DNA of 25,179 bases, taken from assembly GCA_905215055.1 (NCBI GenBank), contig CAJMOH010000039.1, positions 1 to 25,179 on the forward strand, read 5' to 3'. The translations under genes and the position numbers were made by a program. Below the pieces are notes generated by a model. That model was not told the origin of the DNA and searched no databases. It saw only the letters and a program-made list of their open reading frames with translations. The stretch is from an uncultured bacterium. GTDB taxonomy: Bacteria; Bacillota; Clostridia; Oscillospirales; Acutalibacteraceae. This document shows, one piece after another, positions 1 through 7,370 of this stretch (the stretch's first letter is position 1; every line of letters begins with the position of its first letter).

Positions 1-612
1 CAGCCGGTCCGCCCCCAGGGAGAGGAAGGTCTCCGCGTCCTCCTTGGAGGAAATTCCTCCCGCCGCCTTCACCTTCACCTGAGAGGGGCTGTGCTGCCGC
101 AGCAGGGCCACGTCCTGGGGTGTGGCGCCGCCGGTGGAAAAGCCGGTGGAGGTCTTGATATAGTCCGCCCCGGACTGGCCCACCACCTGGCACAGCCGGA
201 TTTTCTCCTCCTGGGTCAGCAGGCAGGTCTCGATAATCACCTTCAGCACCCGGCCCTGGCAGGCCTGCTTCACCCGCTGAATCTCCTCCAGCACCTGGTG
301 GAACAGGCCGTCCTTTACCCAGCCCAGGTTCACCACCATGTCAATTTCCTGGGCGCCGTTGTTCACAGCGTCCTGGGCTTCGGCGCACTTCACCGCCGTG
401 GTGCTGGCCCCGTTGGGAAAGCCGATCACCGTGCAGATTCTCACCCGCCCTCCGGCGTACTGAGCGGCCCGGCTCACAAAGCTTGGGGGAATGCACACGC
501 TGGCGCAGCCGTACCTGGCTCCCTCGTCCACCACCTGGCAGATGTCCCTCCAGCGGGCCTCCGGCCTTAAAAGGGTATGGTCCACCCGGCAGAGAATGTC
601 AGCCCATTCCAT
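1..612 (-). CDS. deoC: Deoxyribose-phosphate aldolase, 3' end cut by the window edge
   Basis: Class I aldolase that splits 2-deoxyribose 5-phosphate into glyceraldehyde 3-phosphate and acetaldehyde in the cytoplasm, the last step of deoxynucleoside catabolism. The 204 residues present hold the family signatures: EIDMVVN (Asp91, proton relay), YIKTSTG (Lys153, Schiff-base lysine) and VKVKAAGGI (Lys182, second active-site lysine). The family is usually about 215-225 residues, so only the last 10-20 residues should lie beyond position 1. The ATG at 612 is preceded by GAGGAGGG at good spacing. It lies 13 nt after the stop of the PfkB kinase and is read from the same operon. Identification is secure; the C-terminus cannot be seen. 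Confidence 0.95.
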   Translation of the reverse strand, partial: MEWADILCRVDHTLLRPEARWRDICQVVDEGARYGCASVCIPPSFVSRAAQYAGGRVRICTVIGFPNGASTTAVKCAEAQDAVNNGAQEIDMVVNLGWVKDGLFHQVLEEIQRVKQACQGRVLKVIIETCLLTQEEKIRLCQVVGQSGADYIKTSTGFSTGGATPQDVALLRQHSPSQVKVKAAGGISSKEDAETFLSLGADRL

Positions 613-625
613 AACAGCCCTCCTC

Positions 626-1570
626 TCAAGCGGTGCCCGCCAAAATCACCTGGGACAGCTGTTCCCGGGTAGGCAGGCCCTCGTTGTCGCTGCGGTTTGT
701 AATTTGAATGGCCCCCATCACGTTGCCCCGGAAGGCGGCCTCCTCCAAGGTTTCCCCCTCAGCAAGAGCGCTGATGACCCCGGCGGCGAAGCCATCCCCG
801 GCGCCTACGGTGTCCACCTTTTCCCTGACGGGAAAGGCGGGAGAATAGCCGCTGGCCCCGTCCTTTTGGGAGAAATAGGCGCCGTCCTTGCCCAGCTTGA
901 CCACCACGTTTTTCACGCCCATGCCGTGATAAAACTCCGCCACGCCCTGGGGGGTGTCCCGGCCGGTGAGAAGCTGGCCCTCCCCCATACCGGGGAGAAC
1001 CGTTTCCACGCCCTGGGCCAGCTCGTTGAGGGTGGCGGCCATTTTCTTCTCGCTTTCCCACAGCTGGGGCCGCAGGTTGGGGTCAAAGGAGATGGGCAGC
1101 TCCAGGGCCTTGGCCCGGCTGATCAGCCGCTTGGTGGCGGCCAGGGCGCTGGGAGACACTGCGGGGAAAATGCCCGTCACATGGAGCCGCTCGCAGCCGA
1201 ACAGATCCAGGCCGTCGATGTCGTGGGTGGTGATCTGGGAGGCGGCGGACCCCTTCCGGTAGTAGGCGATGTCAGGGTCTCCCTTCTGGGTAAAGCCCTT
1301 CATCATAAAGCCGGTTTGGGCGCTTTCTGTCTGCATCACCAGGTCCGTGGCAATGGCGTTTTTCCGCAGTCCGTTTAAAATCCGCTCTCCCAGAGGGTCA
1401 AAGCCCAGACGGGTGCAGTAGGCCGGGGTGTGGCCCAGCCGGGCCAGGCCCACCGCCACGTTGTACTCCGCCCCGGCAATGGAGGCGGTAAAGGTGTTCA
1501 CTTCACTGAGGGAGCCGGTTTCGTTGGCCATAAACAGGCCCATCGGCTCGCCCAACAGAATGATTTTCAT
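626..1570 (-). CDS. PfkB-family sugar kinase, 2-keto-3-deoxygluconate kinase-like
   Basis: ATP-dependent cytoplasmic sugar kinase of the ribokinase/PfkB fold, 314 residues, a normal length for the family. It carries the N-terminal substrate region (GEPM near residue 8, AGAEYNVAVGLARLG at about 33-47), a YYRKGSAAS segment typical of 2-keto-3-deoxygluconate (KDG) kinases, and the C-terminal signature DTVGAGDGFAAG with the catalytic Asp. The start is the ATG at 1570 with GGAGGAA upstream. It sits between manA and deoC. The sequence pattern favours KDG kinase, but the deoC neighbour would also suit a deoxyribokinase, so the substrate is left open. Family assignment is firm; substrate is inference. 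Confidence 0.9.
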   Translation of the reverse strand: MKIILLGEPMGLFMANETGSLSEVNTFTASIAGAEYNVAVGLARLGHTPAYCTRLGFDPLGERILNGLRKNAIATDLVMQTESAQTGFMMKGFTQKGDPDIAYYRKGSAASQITTHDIDGLDLFGCERLHVTGIFPAVSPSALAATKRLISRAKALELPISFDPNLRPQLWESEKKMAATLNELAQGVETVLPGMGEGQLLTGRDTPQGVAEFYHGMGVKNVVVKLGKDGAYFSQKDGASGYSPAFPVREKVDTVGAGDGFAAGVISALAEGETLEEAAFRGNVMGAIQITNRSDNEGLPTREQLSQVILAGTA

Positions 1571-1592
1571 AGCAGGTTCCTCCCTCTGTTTG

Positions 1593-2561
1593 TTAATCCT
1601 GGGCCGGCACGGTGGTTTTTACCAGCACAGCCCGGCCCTTCACCCGGACCCTCCCCGCGCCGGCAGGCACCAGCAGGCTGTCCCCGGCACGAAAGGCCAG
1701 CTTGTTTTCCGAGCCTTCCACCCAGCCGCTGCCCTCCGTCGCCAGCAGGGACACAAAGCTGTCCTCCCCCACCTCCAGGGTCAGGGCCTCCTCCACAATC
1801 AGCTTTTCGGTGGAGAAATACTTGCACGCCCCCAGCTGCTGGACGGTTCCCCCAGCCAGGGCCTTCACCTCTCCCAGCCGGCTGGCCGTGTCGGAAGGCT
1901 CCAGGCGGCATACATCCAGTGCCTTTTCAATGTGCAGCTCCCGGGGCCTTCCGTCGGCGCCCCGGCGGTCGTAGTCGTACACCCGGTAGGTGCAGTTGGA
2001 ATTCTGCTGGATCTCGCAGATGAGAATCCCCGCTCCAATGGCATGGATGGTCCCCGCCTGGATGAAGAACACGTCCCCTGGGTGAACCTCCACCTTGTTC
2101 AAGACCTCCAGCACGGTGTTGTCCTCAATGCGCTGGCGGAATTCCTCCTTGCTCACCGGGCGGTTGACGCCAAAATAGAGAAAGGCTCCCGGCTCGCAGT
2201 CCACAATCACCCACATCTCGGTTTTGCCGTACTCTCCCTCCACCCGCAGGGCGTACTCGTCGCTGGGATGCACCTGGATGGACAGAGGGTCCTTGGCGTC
2301 GATCAGCTTGATCAGGACCGGAAAGCTTTCAAAGGCAGCGGCGTTTTTCCCCAGCGCCTGGGGAACCTGTTGAAAATATTGGCTCAGGGTCAGGCCGTTA
2401 TACTCCCCGCCGTCCACGCGGCTCTCTCCCGCCGGGTGGGTGGACAGCTCCCAGCTTTCGGCCACCTTGTCAAAGTCACAGGGTTTGCCGTACACCTCTC
2501 GCAGCTTGGTGCCGCCCCACAGGTAATCCTTAAAGGCGGGGGTCAATTTTTCCAGTTTCAT
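1593..2561 (-). CDS. manA: Mannose-6-phosphate isomerase, class I
   Basis: Zinc-dependent cupin enzyme that interconverts mannose 6-phosphate and fructose 6-phosphate, feeding mannose into glycolysis and supplying mannose 6-phosphate for glycan precursors. The 322-residue protein matches the short Firmicute type. Expected metal ligands are visible: SIQVHP (Gln96, His98), KTEMW (Glu115) and GTIHAIG (His173), followed by the family stretch QQNSNCTYRVYDYDR. The frame is open further upstream, but GGAGAGGAG lies just before the ATG at 2561, which fixes that start. It heads the manA-kinase-deoC operon and diverges from the membrane protein gene at 2701. The stop lies 22 nt before the kinase start. 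Confidence 0.95.
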   Translation of the reverse strand: MKLEKLTPAFKDYLWGGTKLREVYGKPCDFDKVAESWELSTHPAGESRVDGGEYNGLTLSQYFQQVPQALGKNAAAFESFPVLIKLIDAKDPLSIQVHPSDEYALRVEGEYGKTEMWVIVDCEPGAFLYFGVNRPVSKEEFRQRIEDNTVLEVLNKVEVHPGDVFFIQAGTIHAIGAGILICEIQQNSNCTYRVYDYDRRGADGRPRELHIEKALDVCRLEPSDTASRLGEVKALAGGTVQQLGACKYFSTEKLIVEEALTLEVGEDSFVSLLATEGSGWVEGSENKLAFRAGDSLLVPAGAGRVRVKGRAVLVKTTVPAQD

Positions 2562-2588
2562 CGTACACTCCTCTCCATTGATTGCAAG

Positions 2589-2617
2589 ATTGTCATTTTG
2601 AGTTACAACACTGTCAC
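2589..2617 (-). promoter_or_regulatory. Candidate promoter for the manA operon
   Basis: On the minus strand GTGACA (-35, 2612-2617) and GACAAT (-10, 2589-2594) are separated by exactly 17 bp. Transcription would begin near 2582, leaving a leader of about 20 nt before manA. The hexamers are only fair matches to the vegetative sigma consensus. The -35 abuts the -35 of the opposite promoter, and together they form the dyad TGTC-ACGG-GACA (2612-2623). Confidence 0.4.
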
Positions 2618-2646
2618 GGGACAAATCCTGTTTTCTATGGTATACT
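2618..2646 (+). promoter_or_regulatory. Candidate promoter for the 2701-3468 membrane protein gene
   Basis: TATACT at 2641-2646 is preceded by TG at 2638-2639, giving an extended -10. A weak -35, GGGACA at 2618-2623, lies at 17 bp spacing. The start would fall near 2653, about 48 nt before the ATG. The extended -10 is the stronger part of this call. Confidence 0.55.
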
Positions 2647-2700
2647 ATTTTTAGGAAAAACGCAAACCTTTTTCAGCCCATTAGGAAAGGGGAGATTCCC

Positions 2701-3468
2701 ATGAAAAAGAAAGTCCTGGCGCTTGCCGCGGCACTTGTGTTCTGTTTGCTTTTGCCCGTTTCCGCCTCGGCCAACTCGGCGGAACCGCCCGGCCTGACGG
2801 TGCTGGTGCTGAATCCGCCGGAGAATTTGACCCTGTCTCTCACACTGACAGAGGAGGGCGCTGAGCCCAGCACTTGGTCCTTGCGGGAAAGCTCTGTGCT
2901 GTGGGAAAATTATTACAGCTTTTTCGGCAGCTATCAAGCCGCCTGGGGCACCGAAAACGCCCTTCCCGCCACCCTGCTGGTGGAGACCGGGGAAGAGAGC
3001 TTTTCCCTTCCCATTGACCCGGAGGGCTTCTCCCGCTACAACAATCTTGTCACCCTGGACGTGGCGGGCAAACGACTGCTCTACGGCGAGCCCTGGTGGC
3101 GGCAGCCCCTGCTCATCTTCCTGCGGGTAATTTTCACCCTTTCCCTGGAAGGCCTGGTGTTTTTGCTGTTCCGCTACCGGGAAAGGCGCAGCTGGATTGT
3201 CTTTCTGGTTGTAAACCTCATCACCCAGGCGGGGGTGAACCTGTGCATCTGCTGGCAATATCCCACGGCGGGATACTATCACGGCGCGCTTGTACTGGGG
3301 CTGCTTTACTATATTCCCCTGGAATTCTGCGTGCTGCTGGTGGAGATGATCGCCTTCCCCCTGCTTCTAAAAGAGCACCGCAAGCGCCGGGCCGTGGGGT
3401 ACGCCTTTGTGGCGAATCTGTTCAGCTGGCTGCTGGGCGGCCTGCTTTTGTCCTATCTGCCCGTTTGA
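2701..3468 (+). CDS. Unrecognised secreted-domain membrane protein
   Basis: I do not recognise this 255-residue protein. Residues 1-24 form a typical signal peptide (KKK, hydrophobic core, VSASA before the cleavage site). Residues 25-135 would be an extracytoplasmic domain beginning GLTVLVLNPPENLTLSLTL. Four hydrophobic segments follow at about 138-160, 166-188, 196-225 and 232-252, with positively charged loops (RYRERR, KEHRKRR) between them. The ATG at 2701 has AAGGGGAG upstream. It is a single-gene unit, divergent from the manA operon and convergent with the cell-wall operon, with a strong hairpin downstream. A role in envelope sensing or transport would be guesswork; the protein and its topology are well supported. 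Confidence 0.85.
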   Translation: MKKKVLALAAALVFCLLLPVSASANSAEPPGLTVLVLNPPENLTLSLTLTEEGAEPSTWSLRESSVLWENYYSFFGSYQAAWGTENALPATLLVETGEESFSLPIDPEGFSRYNNLVTLDVAGKRLLYGEPWWRQPLLIFLRVIFTLSLEGLVFLLFRYRERRSWIVFLVVNLITQAGVNLCICWQYPTAGYYHGALVLGLLYYIPLEFCVLLVEMIAFPLLLKEHRKRRAVGYAFVANLFSWLLGGLLLSYLPV

Positions 3469-3505
3469 GATTGCTTACCAGTGAATCAACCCTCACTTTC
3501 TATAA

Positions 3506-3542
3506 GAACGCCCTGTCTGGCTCAAACCCAGACAGGGCGTTC
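3506..3542 (+). terminator. Long perfect hairpin after the 2701-3468 gene
   Basis: GAACGCCCTGTCTGG (3506-3520) pairs perfectly over 15 bp with 3528-3542 around the loop CTCAAAC, 37 nt after the stop codon. The downstream sequence is only mildly T-rich, so it is an imperfect intrinsic terminator. It could also stabilise the 3' end or form the edge of the adjacent repeat element. Confidence 0.6.
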
Positions 3543-3552
3543 TCCGCTTTCT

Positions 3553-3576
3553 CCGCTTTCTTGAAAGAAAGCTTGG
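3553..3576 (+). repeat. Direct repeat copy 1 with palindromic core
   Basis: A 24-nt unit whose core CTTTCTTGAAAGAAAG is an inverted repeat with 7-bp arms. It recurs 170 bp downstream with one difference (A3564 versus G3734), which lies in the unpaired centre. Confidence 0.85.
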
Positions 3577-3722
3577 CAAAGAACTTTATCCGCCTCCGCG
3601 CCTGCGGCTCTGCGGCGAAGGTCACCGCAGAACCGGCGCCGCGGACGCGAGCCAATGGTTCCGCACAAGCGCGGCATAAGCCGCCGCTCCGGGGCGCGAA
3701 TCGCTCTGCGGGAGCACCCGCG

Positions 3723-3746
3723 CCGCTTTCTTGGAAGAAAGCTTGG
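3723..3746 (+). repeat. Direct repeat copy 2 with palindromic core
   Basis: Second copy of the 24-nt unit, 23 of 24 bases identical to 3553-3576. The core CTTTCTTGGAAGAAAG keeps both 7-bp arms intact. Confidence 0.85.
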
Positions 3747-4050
3747 GCGCAGTGCCTGCGCACTCTCTTCGCAGGACGGGCGCTAAAGGCGCCCGGGCAG
3801 TTATCGAGATTTCAGCTCGCTTGCGCGGGTGCGTGGCCCCACAGGCTATGACGCCCTCTTGCGTTCCGCAAGGGCGGGAAGGTCGCAGCGAAGTCAGCGC
3901 CATGGACGCGCTCTATCCTCCCGATCAGGCGTGAGCGCCAGCTCACCGGTCTCGCCTGCCGGCTCGGTCGGTCCTGAACGGTCCCCACTGGGGACCAGGA
4001 CCCCAAGGCGCGAATAGACAGCGGAGGCACTCCGCCGCGAAACCTTTGGA

Positions 4051-4081
4051 GAAAAGAAAAGCGCCCCCCAAGGGAGCGCTT
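4051..4081 (-). terminator. Intrinsic terminator of the cell-wall operon
   Basis: On the minus strand AAGCGCTCCC pairs with GGGGGCGCTT (one G-U pair) around a short loop and is followed by TTCTTTTC. It begins a few bases after the PBP stop codon at 4086. Confidence 0.85.
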
Positions 4082-4085
4082 CCCG

Positions 4086-5450
4086 TCAACCGGACAGTGC
4101 CGACAAAACGGCGCTGGCCACGCTGCCGGCCGTCTCAATGCCGCCGGAGCCGTCCTCCACCACCACGGCGAAGGCATAGGGATAGGCGGCGGAATCGCAA
4201 AAGCCCACCATCCAGCAGTTGGGGCCTTTGTCCTCCCCCACCTCGCCGGTGCCGGTTTTGGCGCAGACGTTCCAGCCGTCGGGGAACAGGTAGTCCCCGT
4301 AATAGGACTGCACATTGTTCCGCAGCAGGGTTTTCAGGTTTTGAGCCTCGGTAGAGGTGACCAGCTGCTTGCCGCCGCCAGTCAATCCCCCCAGCAGGTC
4401 AGAATCCTGGGTGAGCCGCGGCTCCACATAGGTGCCGCCGTTGGCGATGGCGCCCATCAGCACCATCATGTGATAGGGATTTGTCAGCACGGTGTACTGG
4501 CCCACGCCGGCCCAGCCAAGCTGATTGGCGTTGACGCCGGTCAAATCTATGGTGCTCTCCGCAATGGGGATGGACCCAAAATCCAGCTGGGTGTTAAAGC
4601 CCATCTCCTCCGCCTTGGCCTGGAGGGTCTCCGCTCCCAGGTCGTTGGCAAGCTGGGCAAAGTACACGTTGCAGGAGTTTCCCAGGGCCGCGGCCAAATC
4701 CTGGGTTCCGTGGGCGTGACCGTTTAAGCAGGTGATGTCGCTGCCTGCCATCTCAATGGAACCCTGGCAGTCATAGGTGATGGAGCTCCAGCTGTCAGGA
4801 TAGCTCTCCATAGCCGCCGCGGCGGTGACAATTTTAAAGATCGAGCCGGGGGTGAAGGTGCCGGACAGGGTGTTGTCCAGGTACACGCCGTTATAGGCCT
4901 CGTTGGTCTCCAGGTCCTCCGGCACGGCGTTGGGGTCAAAGGTGGGGGTGCTGACCTTCACCAAAATCTCCCCGGTCTTGTAGTTGTAAACAATCACCCC
5001 GCCGTTTTTGCCTCCCAGGGCGTTGTAGGCAGCGGCGCAGGCGTTTTGATCCACCGTCAGGGCAATGTCGCTGCCAAACCGGTTGAAGATGGTGTCGTTC
5101 AGACCTGTTACCAGGTTATAGCCCGAAAGCCGGGACCGCATGGTATACTGCACGCTGGTGGAGATATACCCATAGGGGTCCCCCACTGTGTGGAGCAGCG
5201 CCCGGCGGACTGTTTCATCACTGCTGTAAAGACGGGTACCATCCTCCGTAGTGGCCAGCAAGCTGCCGTTGCGGTCGGTGATGTCTCCCAGCTTTACAGT
5301 GGAGCTTTCTGAATAGATGTGGCCGTTATAGGGCTGCATGGCCCACTGGCTGCCAGCGGTTACATACTGAAACAGCAGGTATCCCAGTCCGCCCAAAAAA
5401 GCGGCCAGCAGCAGGTACAGGACCATCGATCGAAAGCCTGTGGTTCGCAT
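4086..5450 (-). CDS. Class B penicillin-binding protein (peptidoglycan transpeptidase)
   Basis: Membrane-anchored transpeptidase that cross-links peptidoglycan, the usual partner of a SEDS polymerase. The 454-residue protein has one N-terminal membrane anchor (about residues 8-29), then a short non-catalytic region (ITDRNGSLLAT, about 57-67) and a transpeptidase domain. All three catalytic motifs are present: SIFK (Ser203, Lys206), SCN (259-261) and KTGT (398-401). No PASTA domains are seen. Size and layout resemble the PbpA type, which sits beside rodA in many Gram-positives. The ATG at 5450 has AAAGGAGG 8 nt upstream, inside the end of the preceding gene. The upstream stop is only 3 nt away, so translation is probably coupled. 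An intrinsic terminator follows. Confidence 0.95.
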   Translation of the reverse strand: MRTTGFRSMVLYLLLAAFLGGLGYLLFQYVTAGSQWAMQPYNGHIYSESSTVKLGDITDRNGSLLATTEDGTRLYSSDETVRRALLHTVGDPYGYISTSVQYTMRSRLSGYNLVTGLNDTIFNRFGSDIALTVDQNACAAAYNALGGKNGGVIVYNYKTGEILVKVSTPTFDPNAVPEDLETNEAYNGVYLDNTLSGTFTPGSIFKIVTAAAAMESYPDSWSSITYDCQGSIEMAGSDITCLNGHAHGTQDLAAALGNSCNVYFAQLANDLGAETLQAKAEEMGFNTQLDFGSIPIAESTIDLTGVNANQLGWAGVGQYTVLTNPYHMMVLMGAIANGGTYVEPRLTQDSDLLGGLTGGGKQLVTSTEAQNLKTLLRNNVQSYYGDYLFPDGWNVCAKTGTGEVGEDKGPNCWMVGFCDSAAYPYAFAVVVEDGSGGIETAGSVASAVLSALSG

Positions 5451-5453
5451 GGG

Positions 5454-7334
5454 TCATGCCTCCTTTCTGGAATGACGGCCCCCCGCGGGCCGGGCGTGAG
5501 AGCCGCCTCTGGGAGCGGGGCTTCTGGCAGGCGCCGTCCTGGGACGGGGAGGCGCCTCCTGGGGACGGGGCGCTGGGGCGGGTGCGGGCCGCCGCTGGGT
5601 CCCCCGGCTGGGGGACGGAGGCGGCGTGTTCTCCCGCAAGCTCTTCCGGCTGGCCCGGCGGGCGGCGTAGGTGCGCTCGTCGCTGGCCTTGAGGAAGGCC
5701 ATCATGCCCCAAACGGAGATCAAGCTGGAACCGCCGGAGCTGATAAAGGGCAGGGTCACGCCGGTGAGAGGCAGCACGTCGGTGGCGCCGTAAACGTTTA
5801 GGGCCGTCTGGAACAGCAGCATCCCCGCGGCGGCGCAGGCCGCGATGGAGAAAAAGGTAGAGCGGCTTCTTGTCACGTCGCTGCGGGCGTAGAACACCCA
5901 CAGCACAAAGGCCAGCAAGATCACCAGCCCCAGCAGCAATCCCTGCTGCTCGCACAGCAGGCCGAACACCAGGTCGCTGTCCGCGGCAAAAACCGGAGCC
6001 ATATAGCTGTTTCCCAGACCCACCCCAAACAGGCCGCCGCTGGCCAGATAGGTCAGGGTGCGGGTTTGGGAATAGCCCAGGTTATCGTTGATGTGCTCCC
6101 ACACATGGCCCCAGCCCATAAAGCGGTCCAGCACATAGGGCTTCACCGTCAGCACCACCAGCACAGCCAGCACCGCTCCGGCCAGCACCAGGGCAATGGT
6201 GCGCACGCTGCCGGAACGCATGAAGGCGATGATGAGGAAGGTGGCGAACAGAATCAGCGCCATACCAAAGTCGGGCATCAGGGCCAGCAGGCCAATACAG
6301 GCGCCGGTGAAGATCAGAAATTCGCCGATGTTCTTTTTGGTCTGCAAGCGGTCCAAAGTGGAGGTGCCTACAAAGATAAAGGCAATTTTCACAAACTCCG
6401 AGGGCTGAACGCTGAGCGGCCCAATGCGGATCCAGTTGGTAGAGCCGTAGGAGTTTGTCCCCAGCACCAAGGTAGCCGCCAGCAGCAAAATCGCTCCCAG
6501 GCCAATCCACAGCCGGCACTTGGCTACCCGGTCCATGTCCCCCATAAACCAGATCAAAAAGCAGAACAGCAGCACCCCCAGCAGCATAGCCGCCAGCTGG
6601 GTGGTGATGCCCTCGATGTCAAAGGCGGAAAGAAGCTGAATGCCAATCCCCGACAGGAGAAAGGCCACCGTTTCCACCTCAAAGCTGACCCGGTGCATCA
6701 CCCCAATGGAGAAAATGTACAGTCCCCAGCCAATCACCAGCACTGCCGCAAAGGGAATCAGCTGCTCAGGGTGAAGCTCTCCGCCCATGCAGCAGCCCTG
6801 AAGGGCCATCAGCAGCAGGGCGAAGGAGGCCGTCAGCATCAGCTTGATGGGAGAGGCCGCCTCCCTGGAAAAGCCGGTGAACAGCCTGCGGCGCTCCGCC
6901 GGCTTTTGGTCGGTGTTCCACAGAGTCAGGGTGGTGGAGCCAAGGGTCATCCGGTCTCCCACGTTTACCAGCTTTCGGTCCTGAACTTTCTTCCCGTTGA
7001 CCAGCACCCCGGATTTGGACCCGGTGTCGCAGATAAACCAGCCCTCGTCCCGGCGCAGCAGCACCGCGTGGTCCCGGCTGGCGGAGGGGTCCGGCAGATA
7101 GATGTCGCAGCTCCTGCTGCGGCCAATGGAGTTTTCCCAATACAGCACGGGGAACCGGGTGCCGGAGGCCTCGTCCCACAGCATAATCACCGGGTCCCGG
7201 CGGCGCTGGCCCTTTTTAAAGGAGGTGTAGCACCGCCACACCACATACAGCGCCAGCAAAGGCACAAGCACCCGTACAATCAGCAGCACCGTGGGCAATA
7301 CCCCGGACTGCAAAAATTCCAGTATAACGTCCAA
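5454..7334 (-). CDS. FHA domain fused to a RodA/FtsW-type SEDS glycosyltransferase
   Basis: Peptidoglycan polymerase of the SEDS family carrying a cytoplasmic phospho-threonine reader. Order in the 626 residues: a membrane helix at about 12-33; an FHA domain at about 50-140 with GRSRSCDI (71-78), SRDH (86-89) and GSKSGVLVNG (105-114); a multi-helix SEDS core at about 165-565 with GSTNWIRIGPLSVQPSEF (298-315) and SDLVF (453-457), whose Asp454 aligns with the catalytic Asp of RodA; and a Pro/Arg-rich tail from about 575. The start is a TTG at 7334 with AAAGGGG 8 nt upstream; later ATGs would delete the first helix and FHA domain. It lies between the beta-helix gene and the PBP in one operon. 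The adjacent PBP favours RodA over FtsW or SpoVE. Confidence 0.93.
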   Translation of the reverse strand: MDVILEFLQSGVLPTVLLIVRVLVPLLALYVVWRCYTSFKKGQRRRDPVIMLWDEASGTRFPVLYWENSIGRSRSCDIYLPDPSASRDHAVLLRRDEGWFICDTGSKSGVLVNGKKVQDRKLVNVGDRMTLGSTTLTLWNTDQKPAERRRLFTGFSREAASPIKLMLTASFALLLMALQGCCMGGELHPEQLIPFAAVLVIGWGLYIFSIGVMHRVSFEVETVAFLLSGIGIQLLSAFDIEGITTQLAAMLLGVLLFCFLIWFMGDMDRVAKCRLWIGLGAILLLAATLVLGTNSYGSTNWIRIGPLSVQPSEFVKIAFIFVGTSTLDRLQTKKNIGEFLIFTGACIGLLALMPDFGMALILFATFLIIAFMRSGSVRTIALVLAGAVLAVLVVLTVKPYVLDRFMGWGHVWEHINDNLGYSQTRTLTYLASGGLFGVGLGNSYMAPVFAADSDLVFGLLCEQQGLLLGLVILLAFVLWVFYARSDVTRSRSTFFSIAACAAAGMLLFQTALNVYGATDVLPLTGVTLPFISSGGSSLISVWGMMAFLKASDERTYAARRASRKSLRENTPPPSPSRGTQRRPAPAPAPRPQEAPPRPRTAPARSPAPRGGSHARPAGGRHSRKEA

Positions 7335-7370
7335 GCGTTCATCCCCTTTCCCACAGAGGCAGACTTTCTC

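Larger units (their letters stand above)
3543..4045. repeat. Hairpin-rich noncoding element between convergent genes
   Basis: About 500 bp without a credible gene: the open frames here lack ribosome binding sites and recognisable domains. The sequence is a chain of short dyads: CTTTCTT-GA-AAGAAAG (3556-3571), CTTTCTT-GG-AAGAAAG (3726-3741), GCGCAG-TGC-CTGCGC (3747-3761), GGGCGC-TAAAG-GCGCCC (3778-3794), GGTCCCC-ACT-GGGGACC (3980-3996) and GCGGAG-GCA-CTCCGC (4021-4035). GGCGCGAAT occurs twice (3693-3701, 4007-4015). The layout resembles dispersed intergenic repeat elements more than a protein gene. Whether it is transcribed is unknown. Confidence 0.6.

Noticed and set aside
3622..4354. Several open frames on both strands over the hairpin-rich gap and the PBP 3' end
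   Set aside because: Arg/Pro/Ala-rich translations, no ribosome binding sites, and they run through hairpins and terminators.
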